Assembly: GCF_002218085.1 (NCBI RefSeq)
Contig: NZ_BDUC01000023.1
Location: 1 to 10,531 of the forward strand
Direction: 5' to 3'
DNA: 10,531 nt
Source of the DNA: Tolypothrix sp. NIES-4075
GTDB taxonomy: Bacteria > Cyanobacteriota > Cyanobacteriia > Cyanobacteriales > Nostocaceae
The stretch's first letter is position 1, and every line of letters starts with the position of its first letter. A program made the position numbers and the translations under genes. Below, in pieces: positions 1-6,447 of the stretch. Below the pieces are notes generated by a model. The model saw only the letters and a list, made by a program, of their open reading frames with translations. It searched no databases and had not been told where the DNA came from.

Positions 1-1
1 G

Positions 2-48
2 CCAAAACTACTTCTGTCCAGTTAAGTCGCTTACTTGGGTAGTTTTGG
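2..48. repeat. Inverted repeat at window edge
   Basis: CCAAAACTAC (2-11) is the exact reverse complement of GTAGTTTTGG (39-48), with 27 bases between the arms. A second, overlapping pair (CTTAC at 30-34, GTAAG at 49-53) could also fold. It may be a hairpin or the end of a repeat that continues outside the window. Nothing here identifies a transposon family. Confidence 0.3.
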
Positions 49-103
49 GTAAGTTTAACAGAGCGGTACGCCTACAGACCCGTTTGACCAACCTGCAATC
101 TAA

Positions 104-208
104 CACAGTGCGATCGCCCGTCCTGCGGCAATTCGACAACCCCGTTACTCTAAAGAAGAGTTTGCTCGACGTGGTGATGAGCTTTATGAAACTCAGATTC
201 CCCTTTAG
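104..208 (+). pseudogene. Remnant of a small conserved cyanobacterial protein
   Basis: The frame reads RYSKEEFARRGDELYETQI at 143-199, then two codons to a TAG at 206-208. From memory, this string is the conserved N-terminal part of a small (about 90-residue) protein of unknown function found in cyanobacteria, where it normally continues with a segment like VEAGNHGKIVAIDIETGAF. That continuation is absent here, and upstream the frame closes at a TAA (101-103) with no ATG. I read it as a decayed fragment that has lost both its start and its C-terminal two thirds. A HIP1 octamer lies inside it at 110-117. The family match is recall, not a search result; the function of the family is unknown. 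Confidence 0.5.
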
Positions 209-220
209 ATTGGCTTTAGA

Positions 221-238
221 CTCCAACTTTAGTTGGAG
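221..238. repeat. Short perfect hairpin, possible palindromic repeat
   Basis: CTCCAACT (221-228) pairs with AGTTGGAG (231-238) across a two-base gap, or as 7 bp with a TTTA loop. There is no T-run after it, so it is a poor intrinsic terminator. It lies between the 104-208 remnant and the DsbA-like gene and looks like an interspersed palindromic repeat. Confidence 0.4.
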
Positions 239-403
239 ACGACCTTCCACTGCGAGATGGACAGGTTCATCCATCACTCGATTGTACAAAAATGTAAACC
301 TAGAGTGGACGACAACAGAGGGTCAATTGTCTATATTGAATCCATAGCAACGTTAGCGCAGTTGGGTTGTAAGGCAAAAGTATTGCTTAATACAAACCGA
401 AAC

Positions 404-961
404 ATGACTTACGACCGTGATAATCGTTCTTTATTCGTTCTGCCTTCAACCCAGGATCGTATTCAAGGTGTACTGAATGCTGCTGTAGTATTCGTCATGT
501 ATGGAGATTATGAATGTTTTCAAAGTGCCAACGTCTATCGATTGATTAAAGTTGCTCAACAGCAATTGAAGGTTTCGTTTGGAGAAAACAATTTAGGTTT
601 TATCTTCCGTCATTTTCCCCAGGTACAGATTCATCCACATGCTCAACGGGCAGCCCAAGCCGCAGAAGCAGCAGCGGATCAAGGGCAGTTTTGGCAAATG
701 CATGAGATGTTGTTTATCCATCAACAGGAGTTGGGAAATGGCTATCTAGTGGAGTATGCCAATCGTTTAGGACTTGATATTTCTCAATTTTTGCAGAATT
801 TATCCAGAGGTGTCCATGTCAATCGTATCAATGCGGACATTGAAGGTGGACTGCGAAGTGGAGTGGAGGCTGCACCTGCTTTGTTTATTAATGGAATTCG
901 CTATCCCAATCGCTGGACTGTTGAGCAGATAATGGCAGCTATTGTTGCTGCAAATGATTAA
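404..961 (+). CDS. DsbA/thioredoxin-fold protein with CxxS active site
   Basis: A 185-residue protein resembling the DsbA-family (Thioredoxin_4) domains that occur alone or fused to NhaA antiporters. Seen: strand and active-site turn MYGDYECFQS, helix YRLIKVAQQQL, then FRHFPQVQIHPHAQRAAQAA, FWQMHEMLF and the C-terminal APALFINGIRYPNRW, where Pro158 matches the cis-proline loop of the fold. The usual CPxC of relatives is here Cys38-Phe-Gln-Ser41, so the resolving cysteine is lost. That leaves at most a monothiol or a binding role, not normal dithiol oxidase activity. There is no signal peptide, so a cytoplasmic location is likely. I chose ATG 404 because the family-like sequence starts there; the frame stays open upstream (ATG 257, TTG 233) but that part has no family character. 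No clear Shine-Dalgarno precedes 404. Native substrate unknown. Confidence 0.8.
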   Translation: MTYDRDNRSLFVLPSTQDRIQGVLNAAVVFVMYGDYECFQSANVYRLIKVAQQQLKVSFGENNLGFIFRHFPQVQIHPHAQRAAQAAEAAADQGQFWQMHEMLFIHQQELGNGYLVEYANRLGLDISQFLQNLSRGVHVNRINADIEGGLRSGVEAAPALFINGIRYPNRWTVEQIMAAIVAAND

Positions 962-1013
962 CGACAAGAACCAGAGATTTCAGCAATTTAGCAAGAATAC
1001 AGAGGCGATCGCC

Positions 1014-1853
1014 ATGATGCTTTTTACATGGAAAAAAGTTCAGAAATTGTTGCTGTGGTTATTTGCATTAAGTGTTGTCGTTGGAATATCAATGCATCCA
1101 ACACCAGCCACCTCCAAGGAATTACCTCAAGCGTCTAAAGCTAAACCTGCGCTCGTTCTCGTTCATGGGGCTTATGCTGACGGTACATCATGGCAACACG
1201 TCATTCCATTGTTGGAGCAAGATGGCTACAAGGTGACTGCTGTGCAGATTCCGCTCACCTCGCTTGCTGATGATGTCGCAACGACGAAGCGGGTGATTAA
1301 TAATCAAAAAGGTTCCGTTGTTTTGGTCGGACATTCCTATGGTGGAAATGTGATTACGGGTGCAGCGGCTGGCAATTCACAGGTGAAAGCTCTGGTTTAT
1401 GTTAATGCTTTCGCACCAGATGTCGGTGAAAAGACGAGTGATTTGAATAAAAGGTACGCAGCACCTCCGATTAGTACAGCAATTGTGTCTGATGCTGCAA
1501 ACTTTCTCTATGTAGATCGCGAGAAGTTTCACAAATTTTTTGCCCAAGACGTATCGAAGGCTGAAGCGCGAGTGATGGCAGCAACCCAAAAGCTGATCGC
1601 CAGCGCCGCGTTTGAGCAATCAGTGAATGAAATCGCCTGGAAAACGATTCCTTCCTGGTTTATCGTGACTCAAAGCGATGTCTGACGACAAGCCGCTGCG
1701 CGTCTACGCGCCATCAACCCCGAACTTCAACGATTTATGGCTAAACGAATACGCGCTAAGACAACCGAAGTTAACTCCAGTCATGTTCCTTTTATCTCTC
1801 ATCCAAAAGAGGTTGCCAAAGTGATTGAAGCAGCAAGTACTGGTGTGAAGTAA
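1014..1853 (+). pseudogene. Exported alpha/beta hydrolase interrupted by in-frame TGA
   Basis: An alpha/beta-hydrolase (Abhydrolase_6, esterase-like). Start at ATG 1014 (or 1017), preceded by AGAGG at 1001-1005. The N-terminus is a signal peptide: basic WKKVQK, hydrophobic LLLWLFALSVVVGI, then a polar PTPATSKE stretch. Next come the oxyanion region VLVHGAYADGTSW and the nucleophile elbow GHSYGG (Ser108). Translation stops at TGA 1683-1685 just after the presumed acid (Asp222, codon 1677-1679). The same frame continues without further stops from 1686 to TAA 1851 and encodes AINPELQRFMAKR and NSSHVPFISHP, which hold the catalytic histidine (codon 1782-1784). The interruption is a 27-bp insertion at 1680-1706. 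Without it the protein would be 270 residues with a complete triad. The 223-residue truncated product lacks the histidine and should be inactive, barring TGA readthrough. Substrate unknown. Confidence 0.75.
1680..1706. repeat. 27-bp repeat insertion inside hydrolase gene
   Basis: The segment runs from GTCTGACGAC to GCGCGTCTA and adds nine codons, the second of them TGA, between the codons for Asp222 and the next family residue. Removing it restores GCGATCGC (a HIP1 octamer) and the expected protein stretch QSDRAINPEL. Its GACAAGCCGCTGCG and CGTCTACGC cores resemble interspersed repeats that I recall from filamentous cyanobacterial genomes. The boundaries are inferred from the restored reading, since no uninterrupted copy of this gene is in the window. 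Confidence 0.6.
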
Positions 1854-2074
1854 TCCCAATTTAACGATTTGTGAGTGAGCCAAGTCCTGCGAACCAATGA
1901 GACGCAAGTTTGGTTTCTGGCAGAACATTTGGTCGATACACCCTTGGTAGGCAGTTAAAGTCAGCAGATCGGGTGTTGTAAATGAATAACTAACAGTATT
2001 TCAGCGATCGCTCTTTAAATGAATTCATTCTTGACTCCATTTATCCGTTGTAGATAACAGAGGAAGAGAACTTT
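1854..2074. other. Gap with HIP1 site and 12-bp palindrome before GMC gene
   Basis: This 221-base gap holds no gene I can support. It contains a HIP1 octamer at 2004-2011 and the perfect palindrome AATGAATTCATT at 2018-2029, placed 45 bases ahead of the GMC start, where an operator could sit. A GTG-started frame (1875-1958, 27 codons, including QVWFLAEHLVDTPLVGS) reads like a possible protein remnant, but I do not recognise it. No convincing promoter or terminator was found. Confidence 0.35.
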
Positions 2075-3652
2075 ATGACTAATTATGACTACATTGTAAT
2101 CGGTGCAGGGTCAGCAGGTTGTGTGGTTGCCAATCGTCTAACCGAAGACAATGACACAACTGTGTTACTACTCGAAGCGGGCAACCCAGATACGAAACCA
2201 GAGATTTTCATCCCAGCGGAGTGCGTCAATCTACTAGGCTCAGAGGTTGACTGGAGCTATTTCTCTGAACCAGAACCCTTCTTGAATAATCGCAAAATAT
2301 TTTGTTCCCGTGGCAAAGTCTTGGGAGGCAGCAGTTCGATTAATTTCATGATGTATGTCCGAGGCAATCATCACGATTATGACCACTGGCAGGAGTTGGG
2401 AAATCCCGGTTGGTCGTACCAAGATGTCTTGCCTTATTTCAAGAAATCTGAACAGCAGCAACGCGGTGCCTCCGCCTACCACGGAGTTGATGGGGAGTTG
2501 AGCGTTACCGATCTCATTGCGCCTACTGCAATTTCTCAACGATTTGTAGAGGCATCTGTGGCAATGGGATTTGACTACAATCCTGATTTCAACGGTACGC
2601 AGCAGGAAGGAGCCGGACTCTATCAACAAACTATCAAGGAGGGTAAACGGCACAGTGCTGCTGCTGCGTTCCTTGTGCCGATTGCCCAGCGTCGCAATTT
2701 GACCATAACGACTGGGGCATTGGTGACTCGATTGTTGTTTGAGGGAACCTGCACCGTTGGGGTGGAATATCTGCACGAGGGAATGCTGCACCAAGTCAGG
2801 GTTGAGCGGGAAGCGATTTTAAGTGCGGGCGCGTTCGATTCGCCCAAGCTGCTGATGCTTTCTGGCATTGGGGATGCTGCACACTTACAAACATTAGGGA
2901 TTCCTGTTGTCGTCAATCTGCCAGGTGTTGGGCAAAACCTGCAAGACCACATTTTCTCTCCTGTGGTATACCAGGCAACTCAGGATTTACACTTTGCCAG
3001 CACCAGTAGTATCGGGGAAGCTGGATTATTTTTGCATAGCAAGTGGAATTCAGAGGTTGCACCCGATTTACAGTTTCTATTCGGTTCCATTCAGCTCTTA
3101 CCCCCTGGCTATGCTCCAGCGGCATTTGGATTTACGGGTGCAGTCGCTTTGACCCGTCTGCAAAATATTGGCAGTGTCGGTTTGCGAACGCCTGATCCTA
3201 AAGACACACCGATGTTGCGGATGAACTATCTGCAAAATGAAACCGATGTGAAGAAGCTGGTTGAGGGAATTAAATTAATGCGACAATTGTTTCATAGCAA
3301 CTTCTTTGATGAGTTTCGTGGTGCAGAAATTGCTCCGGGTGCTGAGGTTAAGAGTGATGAAGCACTCGTTGCTTATATTCGCAACAATTGCAACACAGTG
3401 TGGCATCCCGTTGGCACTTGCAAAATGGGCATTGACCCAATGGCAGTGGTCGATCCTGAGTTGCGGGTACATGGGGTTGAAGGATTGCGTGTCGTGGATG
3501 CCTCTATCATGCCAACAATCACCACGGGAAATACGAACGCACCGACCATCATGATTGGTGAGAAGGCAGCGGATTTAATTAAAGCAGGTCGCACAGCACG
3601 AACGGTTCTCAGCAAATCTAACGTCCAAAATCCGGCGTATTCATCTATTTAG
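2075..3652 (+). CDS. GMC-family FAD-dependent alcohol/choline-type oxidoreductase
   Basis: A complete 525-residue glucose-methanol-choline oxidoreductase, close to the usual length for bacterial choline-dehydrogenase-like members. Seen: N-terminal FAD Rossmann motif GAGSAG (residues 10-15) with the following strand VLLLEAG; GMC signature 1 around SRGKVLGGSSSINFMMYVRG; signature 2 around GAFDSPKLLMLSGIG; and the C-terminal catalytic segment WHPVGTCKMG (His444) with GNTNAPT (Asn488). The 44-residue His-Asn spacing matches that of choline oxidase (His466/Asn510). The family oxidises primary alcohols to aldehydes using FAD; the substrate cannot be inferred, and betA would be an over-call. ATG 2075 follows AGGAAG at 2061-2066. 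There is no signal peptide, so it should be cytoplasmic. No betaine genes are adjacent; the next gene is an SDR 105 bp downstream, which suits an alcohol/carbonyl pathway. No HIP1 site lies within the gene. Confidence 0.92.
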   Translation: MTNYDYIVIGAGSAGCVVANRLTEDNDTTVLLLEAGNPDTKPEIFIPAECVNLLGSEVDWSYFSEPEPFLNNRKIFCSRGKVLGGSSSINFMMYVRGNHHDYDHWQELGNPGWSYQDVLPYFKKSEQQQRGASAYHGVDGELSVTDLIAPTAISQRFVEASVAMGFDYNPDFNGTQQEGAGLYQQTIKEGKRHSAAAAFLVPIAQRRNLTITTGALVTRLLFEGTCTVGVEYLHEGMLHQVRVEREAILSAGAFDSPKLLMLSGIGDAAHLQTLGIPVVVNLPGVGQNLQDHIFSPVVYQATQDLHFASTSSIGEAGLFLHSKWNSEVAPDLQFLFGSIQLLPPGYAPAAFGFTGAVALTRLQNIGSVGLRTPDPKDTPMLRMNYLQNETDVKKLVEGIKLMRQLFHSNFFDEFRGAEIAPGAEVKSDEALVAYIRNNCNTVWHPVGTCKMGIDPMAVVDPELRVHGVEGLRVVDASIMPTITTGNTNAPTIMIGEKAADLIKAGRTARTVLSKSNVQNPAYSSI

Positions 3653-3757
3653 AAACGGGCGATCGGCTTTGATCGATCTCAGATTATCACACCTATTGAG
3701 CGTTTATCGGTCGATGTTAGGCAAACAGAACACTCTACCTCTGTAAAGGAATACACA

Positions 3758-4669
3758 ATGGCACTGATTACAACACCATTCGGACGACATTCCACCGCCG
3801 CCGAGGTCGTAGAAGGAATTGATCTTTCCGGCAAGCGGGCGATCGTTACGGGAGCCGCATCGGGCATTGGCGCAGAAACGGCGCGGGCACTGGCTCAAAC
3901 TGGAGCGATCGTCACACTAGCTGTGCGTAATACCAATGCTGGAGCGCAAGTCGCGGCTGACATTATGGCTACTACTGGGAACCGGAATATTCATGTTGCT
4001 TTGCTTGATTTAAGCGATCGCAACTCAATTGCCAAGTTCATTGCTGCCTGGCGTGAGCCGCTGCATATCCTCGTTAATAATGCAGGGGTAATGGCACTGC
4101 CCGAACAGCGCACACCCGAAGACTGGGAGATGCAATTTGCCACTAACTATCTCGCACACTTTGCCCTAGCGCTCGGACTACACGACGCTCTCGCCGCAGA
4201 GGGTGCTGCCCGTATCGTGTCGGTTAGTTCTAGCGCGCACCTGATGTCGCCCATTGTGTTCGATGATATTCACTTCATGTTCCGTCCTTACGATCCGTGG
4301 TTGGCCTATGGACAGTCCAAGACCGCAAGTATCCTCTTTGCTGTGGGTGCTACTGCGCGCTGGTTCAAGGATGGCATTACCGCTAATGCCCTGATGCCTG
4401 GGGCGATCGCAACCAACCTCCAGCGTCATACGGGCGGTCTTAGAACCCCACCTGAGCGGCAGAAGACAATAGCGCAGGGTGCGGCAACTTCCGTTCTGTT
4501 AGCAACCTCTGGGCTACTAAAGGGCGTTGGCGGACGCTATTTCGAGGACTGCAATGAAGCCACTCTCGTCACCAACGGGAACGGCTATATGAGCGGAGTT
4601 GCCCCCTACGCCCTGAACCCAGACAATGCCGATCGGCTCTGGAATGAATCGTTGCGCCTGCTCGCTTGA
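3758..4669 (+). CDS. SDR oxidoreductase, retinol-dehydrogenase/WWOX-like
   Basis: A 303-residue short-chain dehydrogenase/reductase of the longer type related to retinol dehydrogenases and WW-domain oxidoreductases. Seen: cofactor motif TGAASGIG (31-38); NNAG (107-110); SVSSSAH with the catalytic serine near 158; and the catalytic pair Tyr184-x-x-x-Lys188 in AYGQSK. Arg57 after the second strand (LAVRN) suggests NADP(H). The C-terminal half (PGAIATNLQRHTGG, GVGGRYFEDC) matches the substrate-binding end of this subgroup. ATG 3758 follows AAAGGA at 3745-3750. It lies 105 bp after the GMC gene and 90 bp before the SgcJ-like gene, on the same strand. The likely reaction is NAD(P)-dependent alcohol/ketone or aldehyde interconversion; the substrate is unknown. 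Confidence 0.9.
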   Translation: MALITTPFGRHSTAAEVVEGIDLSGKRAIVTGAASGIGAETARALAQTGAIVTLAVRNTNAGAQVAADIMATTGNRNIHVALLDLSDRNSIAKFIAAWREPLHILVNNAGVMALPEQRTPEDWEMQFATNYLAHFALALGLHDALAAEGAARIVSVSSSAHLMSPIVFDDIHFMFRPYDPWLAYGQSKTASILFAVGATARWFKDGITANALMPGAIATNLQRHTGGLRTPPERQKTIAQGAATSVLLATSGLLKGVGGRYFEDCNEATLVTNGNGYMSGVAPYALNPDNADRLWNESLRLLA

Positions 4670-4759
4670 CCTGGCAATAACAGTGAGCTTCATGCTGTTG
4701 TTGACATCCTCGATGCCGCTTGAGAACTGGTCTATCACTTAAAAGGAAAACTCAAAACT

Positions 4760-5275
4760 ATGAATTCACAAGCAGTTCAAACCACCACTACTGCTGACGA
4801 GTCGGCAATCCGTGCTTTCCATCGCCAGATGATTGATGCTTGGAATCGAGGTAGCGGCGAAGGCTTCGCTGCCCCGTTCAGCGAAACTGCCGATTTCATC
4901 ACGTTCGAGGGCACGCATCTCAAGGGTCGAAAAGAAATCGCTGCATTTCATCAGCAAGCGTTCGACACGGTTGTCAAAGGAACACGCTTGGAGGGTGAGG
5001 TAGATTTTGTCCGCTTCGTGAACTCGCAACTCGCGCTCATGCTCGTAGTTATCAGGGTAATACTGCCCGGACAAACCGAAACTTCACCGTCACGAGATTC
5101 GCTGCCGCTATACGTCGTAACGAAAGGCGACGAAGGTTGGCAGATCGAAGGGTTACTCAATACCCGGAAGTTAACGCTAGAACGTCAATTCTTCTTAGAC
5201 GACTTTGACTCACTGAGCGCAGAGGCTCAACGTCAAGTGACCGACCTCATTGCAGGTCTCAAGCAGCGTCATTAA
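4760..5275 (+). CDS. SgcJ/EcaC-family NTF2-like protein
   Basis: A 171-residue small protein of the NTF2/SnoaL-like fold. Residues 13-110 follow the SgcJ/EcaC (TIGR02246-type) pattern: AIRAFHRQMIDAWNRGS (helix 1), FSETADFITFEGTHLKGRKE (strand and turn), IAAFHQQAFDTVVKGTRLEG, and late strands such as LPLYVVTKGDEGWQIEGLLNT. A C-terminal tail of about 40 residues (ERQFFLDDFDSLSAEAQRQV) extends beyond the core domain. Proteins of this group are often labelled oxidoreductase, but most have no proven activity; cone-shaped NTF2 pockets bind or isomerise small hydrophobic molecules. ATG 4760 has an AAAAGGA at 4741-4747, a rather long spacing. It sits between oxidoreductase genes and may act on the same substrate set. 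It is cytoplasmic, with no signal peptide. Confidence 0.8.
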   Translation: MNSQAVQTTTTADESAIRAFHRQMIDAWNRGSGEGFAAPFSETADFITFEGTHLKGRKEIAAFHQQAFDTVVKGTRLEGEVDFVRFVNSQLALMLVVIRVILPGQTETSPSRDSLPLYVVTKGDEGWQIEGLLNTRKLTLERQFFLDDFDSLSAEAQRQVTDLIAGLKQRH

Positions 5276-5286
5276 GCAGATCGATC

Positions 5287-5317
5287 AAAGGAGATGTAAG
5301 GAATGGCACTAAGTTAA
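5287..5317 (+). other. Strong SD with a four-codon abortive start
   Basis: AAAGGAGATGTAAGGA (5287-5302) leads directly into ATG GCA CTA AGT TAA at 5303-5317, coding MALS and then a stop. The next codons read GAT ATA. RclA/mercuric-reductase-like flavoproteins often begin MAL.YD, so this could be the start of the same gene whose C-terminus survives at 5403-5675, with the body deleted and a stop in place of Tyr. The match is only a few residues long, so this is a weak inference. A functional leader peptide cannot be excluded. Confidence 0.25.
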
Positions 5318-5327
5318 GATATAGCCC

Positions 5328-5675
5328 TTGCTCGAACTGGTTAAGAGCCTCCAGGCTCTTAACGAGGATACAATAAGTCTTTGGGCTTTACAAGCGTGCC
5401 ATTCGGGGCAAACCAATGGACTGTTGAAAGCGATCGCAGATACTAAGACGGGTCGAATTCTTGGGTGTTCACTGTTGTGTCATGCGGTGGGTGAAATGAT
5501 TTCGACAGTGCAGATGGTAATGCAAGCTCAGATGCCCTATACTGTTTTACGCGATCGCGTTTTAACTCATCCAACAATGACTGAAGGGTTAAATCTGCTG
5601 TTCTCAAAGCTGCGATCCAACAGAACCGATAACACTTCAATGGTTCACACAAATCCAGAATCCTTATCAGATTAA
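5328..5675 (+). pseudogene. C-terminal stub of RclA/mercuric-reductase-like flavoprotein
   Basis: From about 5403 the frame encodes GQTNGLLKAIADTKTGRILG, then SLLCHAVGEMISTVQMVMQA, PYTVLRDRVLTHPTMTEGLN and LLFSKL. This is the pyridine nucleotide-disulphide oxidoreductase dimerisation domain, and the arrangement recalls E. coli RclA (YkgC) in particular. The HPT histidine (codon 5568-5570) is retained. The FAD and NAD(P) domains and the redox CxxxxC, roughly 350 residues of a usual 440-470, are missing. The frame is open from TTG 5328 with no ribosome-binding site, and its first part has no family character. The remnant ends 3 bp before the next SDR gene, which itself has no Shine-Dalgarno, so residual translation could still couple to it. 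Two HIP1 sites lie inside (5430, 5551). It cannot be catalytic alone. Confidence 0.7.
5341..5362. repeat. 22-bp near-perfect palindrome
   Basis: TTAAGAGCCT (5341-5350) and AGGCTCTTAA (5353-5362) are exact reverse complements with two bases between. It lies after the abortive MALS start and before the flavoprotein stub. No T-tract follows, so a terminator is doubtful; it may be a repeat at the deletion junction or a regulator site. Confidence 0.4.
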
Positions 5676-5678
5676 CCT

Positions 5679-6428
5679 ATGAAAAAACTAGAAGGAAAAA
5701 TCGCCCTTGTCACGGGTGGCAACAGTGGTATCGGTCTTGCCACAGCTAAACAGTTTGTTGCTGAAGGTGCCTATGTCTACATCACGGGTCGTCGCCAAGT
5801 CGAACTGGATGCTGCTGTAGAAGCCATTGGTAAAAATGTTACAGCTGTGCAGAGCGATGTTTCTAATCTGGCAGACCTCGATCGTCTGTTTGCCACCATT
5901 AAGCTTGAACTTGGACACCTCGATATCATCTTCGCTAATGCTGGAGGTGGACAAATTGCCCCACTTGGAGCAATCACTGAGGAACACTTTGACAAAGCAT
6001 TCAACATAAACGTCAAAGGTTTGCTGTTCACCGTACAAAAGGCACTGCCACTGTTGCCAGAGGGCGCTTCTATTATCCTGAATGCTTCGATTACTTCTAT
6101 AAAAGGTACGCCAGCATTCAGTGTTTACAGCGCTACCAAAGCCGCCGTGCGATCGTTTGCTCGGAATTGGATACTTGACCTTAGAGAACGCAAGATCCGA
6201 GTGAATGCCATTAGCCCTGGTGTGGTTCCGACTCCTGGTTACGATCATTTGGGACTGAATGACCAGCAGTTGCAAGAATTCGTGGACAGCCAAGCCAGCA
6301 CCATCCCATTGGGACGAGTCGGCACACCCGATGAGATTGCCAAAGCGGTTGTTTTTCTGGCTTCAGATGACAGCAGCTTTGTGAACGGCATCGAGTTGTT
6401 TGTTGATGGCGGTATGGCACAGATTTGA
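5679..6428 (+). CDS. Classical SDR oxidoreductase (NADP-type)
   Basis: A 249-residue classical short-chain dehydrogenase, of typical length. Seen: TGGNSGIG (12-19); NADP-preferring Arg38-Arg39 in ITGRRQ; QSDVSN (Asp60 region); NAG (87-89) in the variant form FANAGG; catalytic Ser137 (NASITS), Tyr150 and Lys154 (YSATK); PGVVPTP; and the C-terminal VNGIELFVDGGMAQI. The last part is typical of the family that includes 3-oxoacyl-ACP reductases and glucose 1-dehydrogenase-like enzymes. No fatty-acid genes are adjacent, so FabG is not justified. It begins 3 bp after the flavoprotein stub with no visible ribosome-binding site, and ends 19 bp before the MOSC gene, so the two are very likely cotranscribed. 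A truncated copy of its first codons recurs at 10069. Substrate unknown. Confidence 0.9.
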   Translation: MKKLEGKIALVTGGNSGIGLATAKQFVAEGAYVYITGRRQVELDAAVEAIGKNVTAVQSDVSNLADLDRLFATIKLELGHLDIIFANAGGGQIAPLGAITEEHFDKAFNINVKGLLFTVQKALPLLPEGASIILNASITSIKGTPAFSVYSATKAAVRSFARNWILDLRERKIRVNAISPGVVPTPGYDHLGLNDQQLQEFVDSQASTIPLGRVGTPDEIAKAVVFLASDDSSFVNGIELFVDGGMAQI

Positions 6429-6447
6429 AGTCCAAAAGAAGTTAAAA

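Noticed and set aside
1..42. Possible C-terminus of an upstream gene (AKTTSVQLSRLLG, then TAG)
   Set aside because: Thirteen codons at the window edge with no recognised family; the overlapping inverted repeat explains the sequence equally well.
45..347. 100-codon open frame on the + strand
   Set aside because: It crosses the 104-208 remnant and the hairpin at 221-238, has no ribosome-binding site, and reads as non-protein-like sequence.
1683..1685. TGA as a selenocysteine codon or programmed readthrough
   Set aside because: The family has no selenocysteine at this place, and the stop lies in inserted repeat DNA. Low-level readthrough remains possible but nothing in the sequence indicates programming.
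2031..2058. TTGACT with TAGATA/GATAAC as a promoter for the GMC gene
   Set aside because: The spacers are 14 or 16 bases and transcription would start within the ribosome-binding site, leaving almost no leader.
2240..2794. 184-codon minus-strand open frame
   Set aside because: It is opposite the GMC gene, whose FAD and catalytic motifs are complete; the minus-strand product has no family features.
2075..3652. Calling the GMC gene betA (choline dehydrogenase)
   Set aside because: No betaine aldehyde dehydrogenase, BetI or choline transporter is nearby, and GMC members of this length act on many alcohols.
4701..4706. TTGACA as a -35 box for the SgcJ-like gene
   Set aside because: No acceptable -10 hexamer lies 16-18 bases downstream; the nearest candidate is about 24 bases away.
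4670..4723. In-frame continuation after the first SDR (PGNNSELHAVVDILDAA, then TGA)
   Set aside because: The SDR already ends at the usual family length. Seventeen extra open codons after TGA are likely chance; no homologous extension is known to me.
5688..6293. 201-codon open frame on the minus strand
   Set aside because: It lies wholly opposite the well-supported SDR gene at 5679-6428, and its translation shows no recognisable domain; it is a shadow of that coding sequence.
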